This document shows, piece after piece, positions 28,147 through 36,329 of a stretch of 64,000 nucleotides of DNA; position 1 is the first letter of the stretch; every line of letters starts with the position of its first letter. The position numbers and the translations under genes are program-made. This DNA is from CAZPHU01 sp964419255 (GTDB lineage: Bacteria; Fibrobacterota; Chitinivibrionia; Chitinivibrionales; CAYFVL01). The notes beneath the pieces were generated by a model, which was not told where the DNA came from, did no database searches, and was given only the letters and a program-made list of their open reading frames with translations. Where the stretch lies: NCBI GenBank assembly GCA_964419255.1, contig CAYQOU010000014.1, positions 1-64,000 on the forward strand, read 5' to 3'.

Positions 28147-28500
28147 ATGCACTGTCCAAAATGTGATGCAGATACCGAGAATATATCCTGTCAGCATATA
28201 ACGGTAGACCGCTGCAAGCAATGCAAAGGAATCTGGTTTGACCTTTTAGAGCATGAAGAGTTGAAACAAATCAAAGGATCGGAATGTATAGATATCGGTG
28301 AGCCGGACACCGAAATCAACCAGGATATGCAGTGTCCCAAATGCAATGTCAATATGCTTTTGCTGTCCGATCCGGCTCATCCGCAGGTAGAGTTCCAGAA
28401 ATGCCCCGTCTGTCATGGTGCTTATTTTGATGCGGGAAAATTCCGCCTGCTAAAAGAGAATGCTTTTAGCCGCCTCATCCGCTCCATCTTTAAACGATAG
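28147..28500 (+). CDS. zf-TFIIB domain protein
   Basis: A 117-residue protein with two zf-TFIIB-like knuckles: CPKCDADT...CKQCKGIWFDLLEHEEL (residues 3-44) and CPKCNVNM...CPVCHGAYFDAGKF (about 63-98). This small zinc-binding family is common in bacteria and its role is not established; binding to RNA polymerase or nucleic acid is only a guess from the name. AAGGAGTAGAGAT precedes the ATG. It follows the barrel gene by 59 nt and may be transcribed with the Mla operon. Confidence 0.85.
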   Translation: MHCPKCDADTENISCQHITVDRCKQCKGIWFDLLEHEELKQIKGSECIDIGEPDTEINQDMQCPKCNVNMLLLSDPAHPQVEFQKCPVCHGAYFDAGKFRLLKENAFSRLIRSIFKR

Positions 28501-28552
28501 AGCCGAAATTTATAGACAGGCTGAAAAAAACTATTTCGATTACTGAGCTATA

Positions 28553-28624
28553 CTCTCGCGTTGAGTCGCGCAGAAGCGCTCAATTTGGACATTTTTTCGG
28601 AAAATTTGAGAGCCTAACCGCACG
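28553..28624 (-). repeat. Intergenic repeat family A, copy 3 (inverted)
   Basis: Read on the minus strand it shows CGTGCGG (28624-28618), AATTGAGCG (28585-28577) and CGCGAGAG (28560-28553), matching the order of landmarks in copies 1 and 2. It is more diverged and a little shorter than those. Confidence 0.4.
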
Positions 28625-28711
28625 AAAGTTTTAAGTGAAAGCACCTCTTTTCTTGTTTATTTGTTCACGTTCCCTTGTTTTTAAAATTGCTTGATTCTCG
28701 ATTTTTCATTC

Positions 28712-28726
28712 TCCGGCTGTGCCGGA
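28712..28726 (-). terminator. Hairpin just past the pcrB-like gene; repeat family C
   Basis: Stem TCCGGC / GCCGGA with a 3-nt loop, 1 nt past the pcrB-like stop codon, followed leftward by GAATGAAAAATCG. There is no clean U run, so termination is uncertain. The 22 bases from 28712 match 46363-46383 nearly exactly (TCCGGCTKTGCCGGACTTA), so this is also a repeat. Confidence 0.45.
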
Positions 28727-28727
28727 C

Positions 28728-29492
28728 TTAAGTCGAATAATCGTTTATTTGCCGAGCGATTTTTTCCATCAAATCAACACCGCCCTCGGCGCGCAGAAGA
28801 TTACCGGTGACGATGATATCGGCTCCCGCCTCCACCTTCTCGACAGCATCCTCAACCGACCGGATACCGCCTCCCACGATTATCGGTATATCTACAGTGG
28901 AACGAACCATCTTGATCATACTGGCTGGAACGCTTAGCTGTGCACCGCTCCCCGCCTCCAGATATACCAGTTTCATCCCCATATACTGAGCTGCCAGTGC
29001 ATGAGCAGCCGCTATCATAGGCTTGTTGCGCGGAAGCGGACGGGTATTGCTCATAAACTCCACAGAACTGACACTACCCGATTCCACCAGCATGTATGCG
29101 GTGGACACAGGCTCTATTCCGATTTGTTTGATGAAAGGAGCACCCTTGACCTGTTCACCAATAAGATTAACCGGATTTCGACCGGAAACCAGCGAGAGAA
29201 ACAGTACCGCATCCGCATGCCGAGACAACTGTGTCGCGTCTCCGGGGAAAAGGATGACCGGACGCTTGCCGGCATGTTTCTTTACGGTTTTCACAAACAT
29301 ATCGAAATGATTGGAATACAAGAGACTGCCACCGATAAGAATCGCGTGAACCCCCGCTTTACATGCATGGGTAACGATATCGGCAGCCTCGTCGGGTAAA
29401 AAGTCATCTGGATCGAGCAAAACCCAGTGCTGTTTTTCTTTGTCGGCAACTCGCCGGAGAATCCCTCGCGACACTGAAGACTCTTGGTTCAT
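28728..29492 (-). CDS. pcrB: Geranylgeranylglyceryl/heptaprenylglyceryl phosphate synthase family protein
   Basis: A TIM-barrel prenyltransferase of 254 residues that would join an isoprenoid diphosphate to glycerol-1-phosphate, the first ether bond of archaeal-type lipids. Family motifs: WVLLDPDDF near residues 22-30, HAILIGGSLLYSN, VILFPGDATQLS, LVYLEAGSGAQ, and the phosphate-binding IIVGGGIRSVEDAVEKVEAG. The start is ATG 29492, overlapping the alaS stop by 4 nt (ATGA). Bacterial members occur in Firmicutes and in FCB-group phyla; the prenyl chain length and product here are unknown, and no glycerol-1-phosphate dehydrogenase gene is in view. Confidence 0.9.
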   Translation of the reverse strand: MNQESSVSRGILRRVADKEKQHWVLLDPDDFLPDEAADIVTHACKAGVHAILIGGSLLYSNHFDMFVKTVKKHAGKRPVILFPGDATQLSRHADAVLFLSLVSGRNPVNLIGEQVKGAPFIKQIGIEPVSTAYMLVESGSVSSVEFMSNTRPLPRNKPMIAAAHALAAQYMGMKLVYLEAGSGAQLSVPASMIKMVRSTVDIPIIVGGGIRSVEDAVEKVEAGADIIVTGNLLRAEGGVDLMEKIARQINDYST

Positions 29493-32173
29493 ACGGCCGC
29501 CTTTTGCCTGATAAGCGACTCTGCTTTCTGAAGTGCCTCCTCGATTTTTGCGGGGTCTTTTGCCCCAGCCTGAGCCCGCACAGGACTGCCGCCCCCGCCG
29601 CCTCCGGCGATTCTGGCAGCCTCTCTGACCAGCTCCCCGCAATGGATGCCATAGGAGCTAACCGCCTTCTTGCCCGCACTGGAAGCAAACAGAACCTTTC
29701 CTCCCGCCTCCGCAGCAAGAAAGACCACAATGTCGGCGACATTTTTCTCTCTTATCAGATCCGAAACAGCATCGGCAAATTTAGAGAATTCAGTCTTGTC
29801 CATACTGCCCAGATTACGCACCAGCCATGGAAAAGCTCCCTGACTTTTAGACGCTTCTTCAATGATCTTCGAGACCTCCCGCCCCGCTTCGGCCTGTTTT
29901 AGCCGGGTAAGTTCACCGTCGAGCTCTTTTATCTTTTCAACCAGATCCTTCACCCTTGTCACCACCCCATCATCACCCGCTTTCAGTGTGGAACAAATCT
30001 CTGAGACGATAAATTCCTTCTGCAGCAGGTAGCGGTGAGTGTTCATTCCTGTCACCGCCTCTATCCTGCGAACTCCCGCCGAGATACTGCTTTCGGAAAG
30101 GATGTGAAACAGCCCGATCTGGCCGGTCGAATTTACATGAGTACCACCGCACAGCTCCTTACTCACCTCACCCATGGAAACCACACGCACCATCTCACCA
30201 TATTTCTCGCCGAAAAGAGCTGTCGCCCCTTCCTCCTTTGCCTGCTCGGCAGTGCTGATTTTTGTATCCACCGGCAAATCGGCCAGTATCCACTCATTGA
30301 CAAGCTCTTCTATTCTGTTTTTCTCCCCCTCGCTCAGCTGCGTGAAATGGGTGAAGTCGAAACGAAGCCCCTCCGGATCGACCCGTGAGCCGGACTGCTG
30401 CACATGTTCACCGATCACCTGACGAAGGGCTGCCTGAAGCAGATGAGTTGCGCTGTGGTTTCGACGAGTGGCATTACGTTTGACCGAAAAAACCTGAGCC
30501 TCAAACTCCTCCGCAAGCCTGCTGACCGGAAACGGCTCACGGGCATGCACCTTAAGGACACTCATGTCATTCCATTTGAAAGTATCACCAACAGTCAGGA
30601 TGCTGCCGTCGGAAAATTTCAACTCACCCTTATCTCCCGTCTGGCCACCCGATTCGGCATAAAACGGACTCACATCCAGGATAACCAGTGCCTGCTGAAA
30701 GGATTCGGCATCGGCTTCGGGCTTCAGGACTTTGTACCGAGCAACCCTTGCCAAAATGCCCGTAGTCTCGTATCCGACAAACTCGGTGCCCTGAATCGAC
30801 TTGAGCTCGATCCATCCCTCAGCCGTAAGACCTGCATCTTCGGTTTTCTTTGCCGCATCGCGAGCCCGCTCGCGCTGCTCGCCCATGCGGGCCGCAAACT
30901 GCTCTTCATCCACCGCCATCCCCTGCTCTTGTGCCATCAGACGAGTAAGATCCATGGGAAAACCAAAAGTATCGTACAGCATAAAGACATCATCACCGGC
31001 CAGTATGCTTTTACCCGTCTGTTTGGCTTCTTCCACCATCGAATTAAACTTTTCGATCCCCTGCTCCAGGGTCTGGTCAAAACGCTCTTCCTCGCTCTGA
31101 ATCACCCGCGCCACGTGTTGCTCCCGCTGAGTGATCTCCGCAAAAGCTTCCCCCATCATAGCCGACACGGTGGGGATTAAACGACAGATAAATGGCTCAT
31201 GGAAGTCTAGTTGCCGGCCGAAACGATAGGCGCGCCGTAAGAGGCGTCTCAAAACATACCCACGCCCTTCATTGGAAGGCAGCGCGCCATCGGTTATGGC
31301 AAAGGTCAGCGCCCTCACGTGATCGGCAATTACCCGAAACGGTGTGCCCTGAGCTCCGGCAGAGTATTTGATCCCACTCATCTCTTCGAGTTTGCGGATA
31401 ATCGGCGAGAAAAGATCGGTATCATAATTTGAGTTAACCCCCTGAATGATAGAAACCACCCGTTCAAACCCCATACCGGTATCGACATGTTTGCTGGGCA
31501 GCTCCTTAAGCACGCCATCTTTCTGGCGGTTATACTGCATGAAAACAAGATTCCAGATCTCGCGATATCGGTCGTTTTCTCCATTCACCCCTTTTTTCGG
31601 ATGATTGAAAGTTTCTTTCTGAGTCGCAGGATCTCCCATGTCATAATGGATCTCCGAACAGGGACCGCAGGGTCCGGTCTCACCCATTTCCCAGAAATTA
31701 TCCTTATCCCCAAAAGGGAGAATACGCTCCGGGGCGATATCGGTATTCTCTTTCCACAAATCAATCGCCTCTTTATCCGAATGATGCACCGTGACAAACA
31801 GCCGTTGCTTTGGCAATTTCCACACCTTTGTAAGCAGCTCCCAGGCCCAGGTGATTGCCTCTTTCTTGTAATAGTCGCCAAAAGACCAGTTGCCCAGCAT
31901 CTCAAAAAAGGTATGGTGATGGTGATCGCGGCCGACCTCCTCCAGATCGTTGTGTTTACCCGAAACTCTCATACATTTCTGGGAATTTACCGCCCGGCGG
32001 AGTCCTTCCTTATTTTCACCAAGAAAAATCGCCTTGAATTGATTCATTCCGGCATTGGTGAAAAGAAGAGTCGGATCATCCTGCGGCACTACAGGAGAGC
32101 TTTTGACAAACGTATGGTCTCTCTGCTCGAAAAATTGTATAAACTCCTCACGGATCTGTTTTGCTGATTTCAT
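29489..32173 (-). CDS. alaS: Alanyl-tRNA synthetase
   Basis: Charges tRNA-Ala with alanine and edits mischarged serine or glycine. The 894-residue length is typical. Class II synthetase core at the N-terminus (FFEQRDHTFVKSSPVVP, then PTLLFTNAGMNQFK and GRDHHHHTFFEMLGNWSFGD). The editing site has HxxxH in RNHSATHLLQA and a third motif CGGTHVNSTG. The C-terminal DHHA1 region ends with GGGGGGSPVRAQAG. It lies 6 nt after recA and overlaps the pcrB-like gene, so recA-alaS-pcrB form one leftward operon. Confidence 0.98.
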   Translation of the reverse strand: MKSAKQIREEFIQFFEQRDHTFVKSSPVVPQDDPTLLFTNAGMNQFKAIFLGENKEGLRRAVNSQKCMRVSGKHNDLEEVGRDHHHHTFFEMLGNWSFGDYYKKEAITWAWELLTKVWKLPKQRLFVTVHHSDKEAIDLWKENTDIAPERILPFGDKDNFWEMGETGPCGPCSEIHYDMGDPATQKETFNHPKKGVNGENDRYREIWNLVFMQYNRQKDGVLKELPSKHVDTGMGFERVVSIIQGVNSNYDTDLFSPIIRKLEEMSGIKYSAGAQGTPFRVIADHVRALTFAITDGALPSNEGRGYVLRRLLRRAYRFGRQLDFHEPFICRLIPTVSAMMGEAFAEITQREQHVARVIQSEEERFDQTLEQGIEKFNSMVEEAKQTGKSILAGDDVFMLYDTFGFPMDLTRLMAQEQGMAVDEEQFAARMGEQRERARDAAKKTEDAGLTAEGWIELKSIQGTEFVGYETTGILARVARYKVLKPEADAESFQQALVILDVSPFYAESGGQTGDKGELKFSDGSILTVGDTFKWNDMSVLKVHAREPFPVSRLAEEFEAQVFSVKRNATRRNHSATHLLQAALRQVIGEHVQQSGSRVDPEGLRFDFTHFTQLSEGEKNRIEELVNEWILADLPVDTKISTAEQAKEEGATALFGEKYGEMVRVVSMGEVSKELCGGTHVNSTGQIGLFHILSESSISAGVRRIEAVTGMNTHRYLLQKEFIVSEICSTLKAGDDGVVTRVKDLVEKIKELDGELTRLKQAEAGREVSKIIEEASKSQGAFPWLVRNLGSMDKTEFSKFADAVSDLIREKNVADIVVFLAAEAGGKVLFASSAGKKAVSSYGIHCGELVREAARIAGGGGGGSPVRAQAGAKDPAKIEEALQKAESLIRQKAAV

Positions 32174-32179
32174 GTAATC

Positions 32180-33241
32180 CTACTTCTCTTCTTCAACAGG
32201 TTGTTTACTTTCTTCTTTCGCCTCGATCATGCCCAGAGTCTGACGGACCTGTGTGTCGATTGCCTGGAGAATATCGGCGTTTTCCAGAAGAAATTCCTTG
32301 GCCCGCTCCCGCCCCTGGCCAAGTCTCTCTCCGTTGTAACTAAACCAGGCACCGCTTTTTTCCACCACATTGGTGGCAACCGCCTGATCAAGAATATCGC
32401 CGACATAGGAGATACCCGTTCCATACATGATATCGAATTCTGCTTCTCTAAATGGCGGAGCTACCTTATTTTTGACGATTTTCGCTCGCGTGCGGTTTCC
32501 CATCACCTTGTCACCGTCCTTTATCGCGGCAATACGTCGAATATCCACCCGAACCGAGGAGTAGAACTTAAGAGCGTTACCCCCGGTGGTAGTCTCCGGA
32601 TTACCAAACATAACACCGATTTTCATCCGAAGTTGATTGATAAAGATCAGACAGGTTTTTGATCGGGAGAGAATTCCGGTCAATTTCCGAAGCGCCTGCG
32701 ACATCAACCGCGCCTGCAGCCCCACATGACTGTCACCCATTTCACCTTCGATTTCGGCGGCAGGGACCAATGCCGCAACGCTATCGATCACAATAAGGTC
32801 GATAGCTCCGCTTCGCACCAGTGTATCGGCGATCTCCAAAGCCTGCTCACCGGTATCCGGCTGACTCACCAGCAGGTTGTCCACATCCACTCCCAGGCTC
32901 TGCGCATATTTTGCATCAAACGCATACTCGGCATCGATCAGTACGGCTATCCCACCCGACTTCTGAGCATTAGCTATGGCATGAAGCGCCAATGTTGTTT
33001 TACCTGACGACTCGGGCCCGTAGATCTCAACGATACGCCCCTTGGGGAAACCTCCCACACCAAGAGCGGCATCCAGGGAGATAGATCCGGTTGGAATCGC
33101 ACCCACATCTATTTTCTGCTCTTCAGAGCCAAGCCGCATGATAGATCCCTTACCATGCTGTTTTTCGATTTGACTCAATGCAGCCTCTACCGCTGCCGAT
33201 TTATTCGCCTGTGGATCGCTGGTTGAGCTCCTTTTTGCCAT
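32180..33241 (-). CDS. recA: Recombinase A
   Basis: DNA strand-exchange ATPase for homologous recombination and the SOS response, 353 residues. Walker A GPESSGKT at residues 75-82, Walker B LIVIDSVAAL, loop 2 near FGNPETTTGGNALKFYSS, and the usual acidic C-terminal tail (EESKQPVEEEK). AAGGAG stands 8 nt before the ATG. No recX follows; alaS starts 6 nt downstream, an order common in bacteria. I could not find a recognised LexA box in the short upstream gap. Confidence 0.98.
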   Translation of the reverse strand: MAKRSSTSDPQANKSAAVEAALSQIEKQHGKGSIMRLGSEEQKIDVGAIPTGSISLDAALGVGGFPKGRIVEIYGPESSGKTTLALHAIANAQKSGGIAVLIDAEYAFDAKYAQSLGVDVDNLLVSQPDTGEQALEIADTLVRSGAIDLIVIDSVAALVPAAEIEGEMGDSHVGLQARLMSQALRKLTGILSRSKTCLIFINQLRMKIGVMFGNPETTTGGNALKFYSSVRVDIRRIAAIKDGDKVMGNRTRAKIVKNKVAPPFREAEFDIMYGTGISYVGDILDQAVATNVVEKSGAWFSYNGERLGQGRERAKEFLLENADILQAIDTQVRQTLGMIEAKEESKQPVEEEK

Positions 33242-33498
33242 AGCTATACTCCTTGGGTGGAGAAAAATAATTGCAATTTTCTATCCAGATGTACTAATAT
33301 ACTGCTCCTCGGAGATGTCCGGGGCCTGGAAGCGTGATTAGACCAAACATTGAAAATACATCGATAAAAACTTTCATGTGAACATAAATTATAGATACTC
33401 CTGTATTATATTCAAAAAAGATTGCTTTTCCATAAAAAGACACTTTATTTTTTTCCACTTCCATACCATAAATACACGAATTAAAGAAAGGAAAGTGT

Positions 33499-34683
33499 GT
33501 GAGCAAAATCAAAACGGAACATGTATTTACATCGGAATCGGTCAGCGAAGGACATCCCGATAAGCTGTGCGATCAGATATCCGATGCGGTGCTGGACGCA
33601 TGCATTCAAAAAGACCCAAACAGCCGCGTGGCATGCGAAACATTGGTCGGCTATAACGTGGTGATGAATGCGGGGGAGATCACCTGTTCGGGATGGGATC
33701 AGATCAAACCCGAGCAGATCGCCCGTGATGTCGTAAAACAGATCGGATACGATCACGAAAAACTTCGTTTCTGGCACGAATCATTTGAGTATATCTCACG
33801 AATTCACGGCCAGTCACCCGACATCTCACAAGGTGTCACCGAAGGGGCAGGCTTGTTTACCGAGCAGGGCGCCGGAGATCAGGGGATGATGTTTGGCTAT
33901 GCCACAAATGAGACTCCGGAACTTATGCCTACGCCAATCGCATTCAGTCAGAGACTCTTGAGCCACTTTACCACTCTGCGCAAAAACGGCACGATCCCAT
34001 ATCTGCGTCCCGATTCGAAATCACAGGTTTCTGTTCGCTACAATGACGGCAAACCCACCGAAATTACCAACGTGGTCATCTCGCATCAGACAGACGATAT
34101 TGCGCTGGAGAAGATTCGCGAAGATATCGTCCGGGAAATAAATACCGTTCTTAGGCCCACAGGTCTGCTGACGGACAAAAGCCAATACTGGGTTAATCCG
34201 ACCGGCGCATTTGTACTCGGCGGCCCCTACGCCGATTGCGGCCTGACCGGCAGAAAAATCATTGTCGACACCTATGGGGGCGTGGGCAGCCATGGAGGTG
34301 GTGCATTCAGCGGAAAGGACCCATCAAAAGTGGATCGCTCCGCCGCATATTTCTGCCGATACGTCACAAAGAATATCGTGGCAGCCGGTCTTGCGGAAAA
34401 ATGCGAGATACAGGTCGCATACGCCATCGGTGTTTCCAAACCCCTGAGTATAAACATCGAGACCTACGGAACCGGTACAATCGAGGATCTGGATCTGCAG
34501 CGCATATTGGAGGAAGGAAAAGTCTTCGATTTCCGACCGGCAGCAATAATCAAACACCTCGGGCTGAAAAATCCAAGCGGCTGGAGCTATCAGCAGACAG
34601 CGATGAATGGCCATTTCGGACACGACCAGTTTCCCTGGGAGAAAACCGATATGGTTGACGATTTGAAAAGAGCGGTTAAATAG
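33499..34683 (+). CDS. metK: S-adenosylmethionine synthetase
   Basis: Makes S-adenosylmethionine from ATP and methionine, 394 residues. It starts at GTG 33499 with AAGAAAGGAAAG upstream. Signatures: SEGHPDKLCDQISDAVLDA (residues about 14-32), GAGDQGMMFGYATNETPELM, and GGGAFSGKDPSKVDRSAAY (about 271-289). It is divergent from recA, with 257 bases between. I looked there for a SAM riboswitch and did not recognise one. A strong hairpin follows the gene. Confidence 0.98.
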   Translation: MSKIKTEHVFTSESVSEGHPDKLCDQISDAVLDACIQKDPNSRVACETLVGYNVVMNAGEITCSGWDQIKPEQIARDVVKQIGYDHEKLRFWHESFEYISRIHGQSPDISQGVTEGAGLFTEQGAGDQGMMFGYATNETPELMPTPIAFSQRLLSHFTTLRKNGTIPYLRPDSKSQVSVRYNDGKPTEITNVVISHQTDDIALEKIREDIVREINTVLRPTGLLTDKSQYWVNPTGAFVLGGPYADCGLTGRKIIVDTYGGVGSHGGGAFSGKDPSKVDRSAAYFCRYVTKNIVAAGLAEKCEIQVAYAIGVSKPLSINIETYGTGTIEDLDLQRILEEGKVFDFRPAAIIKHLGLKNPSGWSYQQTAMNGHFGHDQFPWEKTDMVDDLKRAVK

Positions 34684-34988
34684 TTTCAGATTCGAATGAG
34701 GACCTTTTCTTTTGTCATCCGTTCCGTCCCGCTTCAGCTGGACGGAACGGCACTTAATCTTACATTCTGCGGGCTTTCGTCGAATAATGACAACAGGTTA
34801 CTTGTTGACAGGCGTAGTTGCAATGCGTGTAACCACCCCACGTGGCACTGTCGGCGATGAAACCATCCGCTGAGGACACCATTATCGAAAGTCAATCCTC
34901 TTTAGCTTTACCGCCGATCCGTCTCTGCGGTACCAAACTAATGAGCAGGTTATGAATCTGAATGGAAAACACAAAACAAAGGAAAACC
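34684..34988. other. 305-base spacer between metK and the PfkB kinase
   Basis: Non-coding as far as I can see. It holds the hairpin at 34719-34750 and, near its end, the AAAGGAAAACC ribosome-binding site for the kinase gene. No other structure was recognised. Confidence 0.5.
34719..34750 (+). terminator. Perfect 11-bp hairpin after metK; repeat family B
   Basis: CCGTTCCGTCC / GGACGGAACGG with a 10-nt loop, 36 nt past the metK stop. There is no U run after it, so it may be a processing or protection hairpin rather than an intrinsic terminator. Its core CGTCCCGCTTCAGCTGGACG recurs with few changes at 46271-46290. Confidence 0.5.
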
Positions 34989-35987
34989 ATGAATACAGAA
35001 AAGACCATCGATGTTGCAGGTGTAGGCTCCCCGATTATCGATCTGCTGGCTCATGTGCCGGAAAATTTCATCGAAGAGCTTGGGGGACAGAAGGGTGGTA
35101 TGGAGCTGATTGTCGAGCAGGAAATGGCCGACCTCCTGGAGAAACTTCCCGGAGAGGTCATCCGGGCTCCCGGAGGCGCGGCGGCAAATACCACATTTGC
35201 TCTGGCACGGCTGGGGCTTAAAACTGCTTTCATGGGCATGCTGGGTAGAGATCCTGAGGGCTTTTACTACCTTGAAACGTTTCAGGATTTGGGTGGAGAG
35301 TGCGGGCATTTCCGACATTCGGAAACTCACAGGACCGCCCAGTGCATTTCACTGATTACTCCTGATGCCGAACGAACCATGCGTACCCATCTGGGAGCTG
35401 CCGCCACTTTTGAACACCATGCCATCAAACCTGAAGATTTTGCCGCAGTAAAACACGTGCACCTGGAAGGCTATCTTCTGTTCAATGCAGAGCTGATTCA
35501 AAAGACAGTCCGTTGTGCAAAACAGGCAGGCTGTTCAGTCAGTCTTGATCTTGGCTCCTTCGAAGTGGTAAATGCATCACGTGACCTTATTAAAAAAATT
35601 CTGAGGGACTATGTGGATATCGTGTTTGCAAACGAATTGGAGGCACAAGCCTTTTCAGGAACAAAAGACATGCATGCGGCGCTGGACACCTTGCTTCACT
35701 ATTGCCCCATCGCCGCGGTGAAATTGGGCAGCAAGGGTGCACTTGTCAAGGATGCGGAATCGAAACACGAGGTGGATGCGGTATTTGCAGAAAAGGTGGT
35801 CGACACCACCGGAGCAGGTGACCTGTGGGCAGCCGGGTTTCTGTACGGGTATGTCAAAAAACTGTCGCTTGACACCTGCGGACGCATGGGAGCCGTTGTC
35901 GGATCACACGCCGTCCGTCACGTGGGAAGCAGTCTGACTGAGGAGACTTGGAAAGAGCTGACAAAGGAATTTCTTTCTATGAAATGA
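34989..35987 (+). CDS. PfkB-family sugar/nucleoside kinase (adenosine kinase-like)
   Basis: A ribokinase-fold kinase of 332 residues from ATG 34989 (the open frame is 9 codons longer, but AAAGGAAAACC sits just before this ATG). N-terminal pattern VAGVGSPIIDLLAHV, first PfkB signature around GGAAANTTFALARLGLKTAF, and second signature VVDTTGAGDLWAAGFLYG with the catalytic aspartate in GAGD. The N-terminal layout is closest to the adenosine kinase-like branch, but the substrate (adenosine, ribose or another sugar) cannot be fixed from sequence. Probably monocistronic. Confidence 0.9.
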   Translation: MNTEKTIDVAGVGSPIIDLLAHVPENFIEELGGQKGGMELIVEQEMADLLEKLPGEVIRAPGGAAANTTFALARLGLKTAFMGMLGRDPEGFYYLETFQDLGGECGHFRHSETHRTAQCISLITPDAERTMRTHLGAAATFEHHAIKPEDFAAVKHVHLEGYLLFNAELIQKTVRCAKQAGCSVSLDLGSFEVVNASRDLIKKILRDYVDIVFANELEAQAFSGTKDMHAALDTLLHYCPIAAVKLGSKGALVKDAESKHEVDAVFAEKVVDTTGAGDLWAAGFLYGYVKKLSLDTCGRMGAVVGSHAVRHVGSSLTEETWKELTKEFLSMK

Positions 35988-36329
35988 GAAACAGGGTATG
36001 ATGGTCAGTGGGGAGGTGACAGTTTTCTCCATCTATTGCTGAGGCATCATTTTTTTCCCAAATGAGCGGGTCTGAGTGGATGAATCGCGCAAGCCTTGAA
36101 AGCAGAATAGTTGAAGCAACCGTGCGAAATACCCCGTAAAGGAATTTGCAAGATTGCTGAGGCCTTGTGACTCACAGAGAATTGCGCGATTCGCCGCGAG
36201 AGAATCGCGCAATTTAGATTTATGTAAAAGCCTTCACCATTCACCTTTACCCGCTCGGTGTCATCACCACAGGAGCATGGACCGAAAATACATAGGCATC
36301 CATACCCTATTATATCCATTACGGATACT
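35988..36329. other. 342-base intergenic region between convergent kinase and tamA genes
   Basis: No gene is supported. It is mostly occupied by copy 2 of repeat family A, including a strong hairpin. Confidence 0.5.
36121..36217 (+). repeat. Intergenic repeat family A, copy 2, with a perfect hairpin
   Basis: Landmarks CGTGCGAA (36121), AAGATTGC (36150), ATTGCGCG (36181), CCGCGAGAG (36194) and AATCGCGCAATTTAG (36203). Within it, ATTGCGCGATTC (36181-36192) and GAATCGCGCAAT (36202-36213) form a perfect 12-bp stem with a 9-nt loop. The hairpin may also end transcripts from either flanking gene. Confidence 0.6.

Noticed and set aside
33242..33330. LexA box upstream of recA
   Set aside because: No convincing palindrome of a known LexA type is visible before the recA start.
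33242..33498. Possible SAM riboswitch before metK
   Set aside because: I looked for the conserved SAM-I core and a terminator arm and did not find them; only a short GC-rich pairing near 33305-33330 is present.
36121..36217. CRISPR-like repeat
   Set aside because: Copies are single, far apart and diverged, with no regular spacers and no cas genes nearby.
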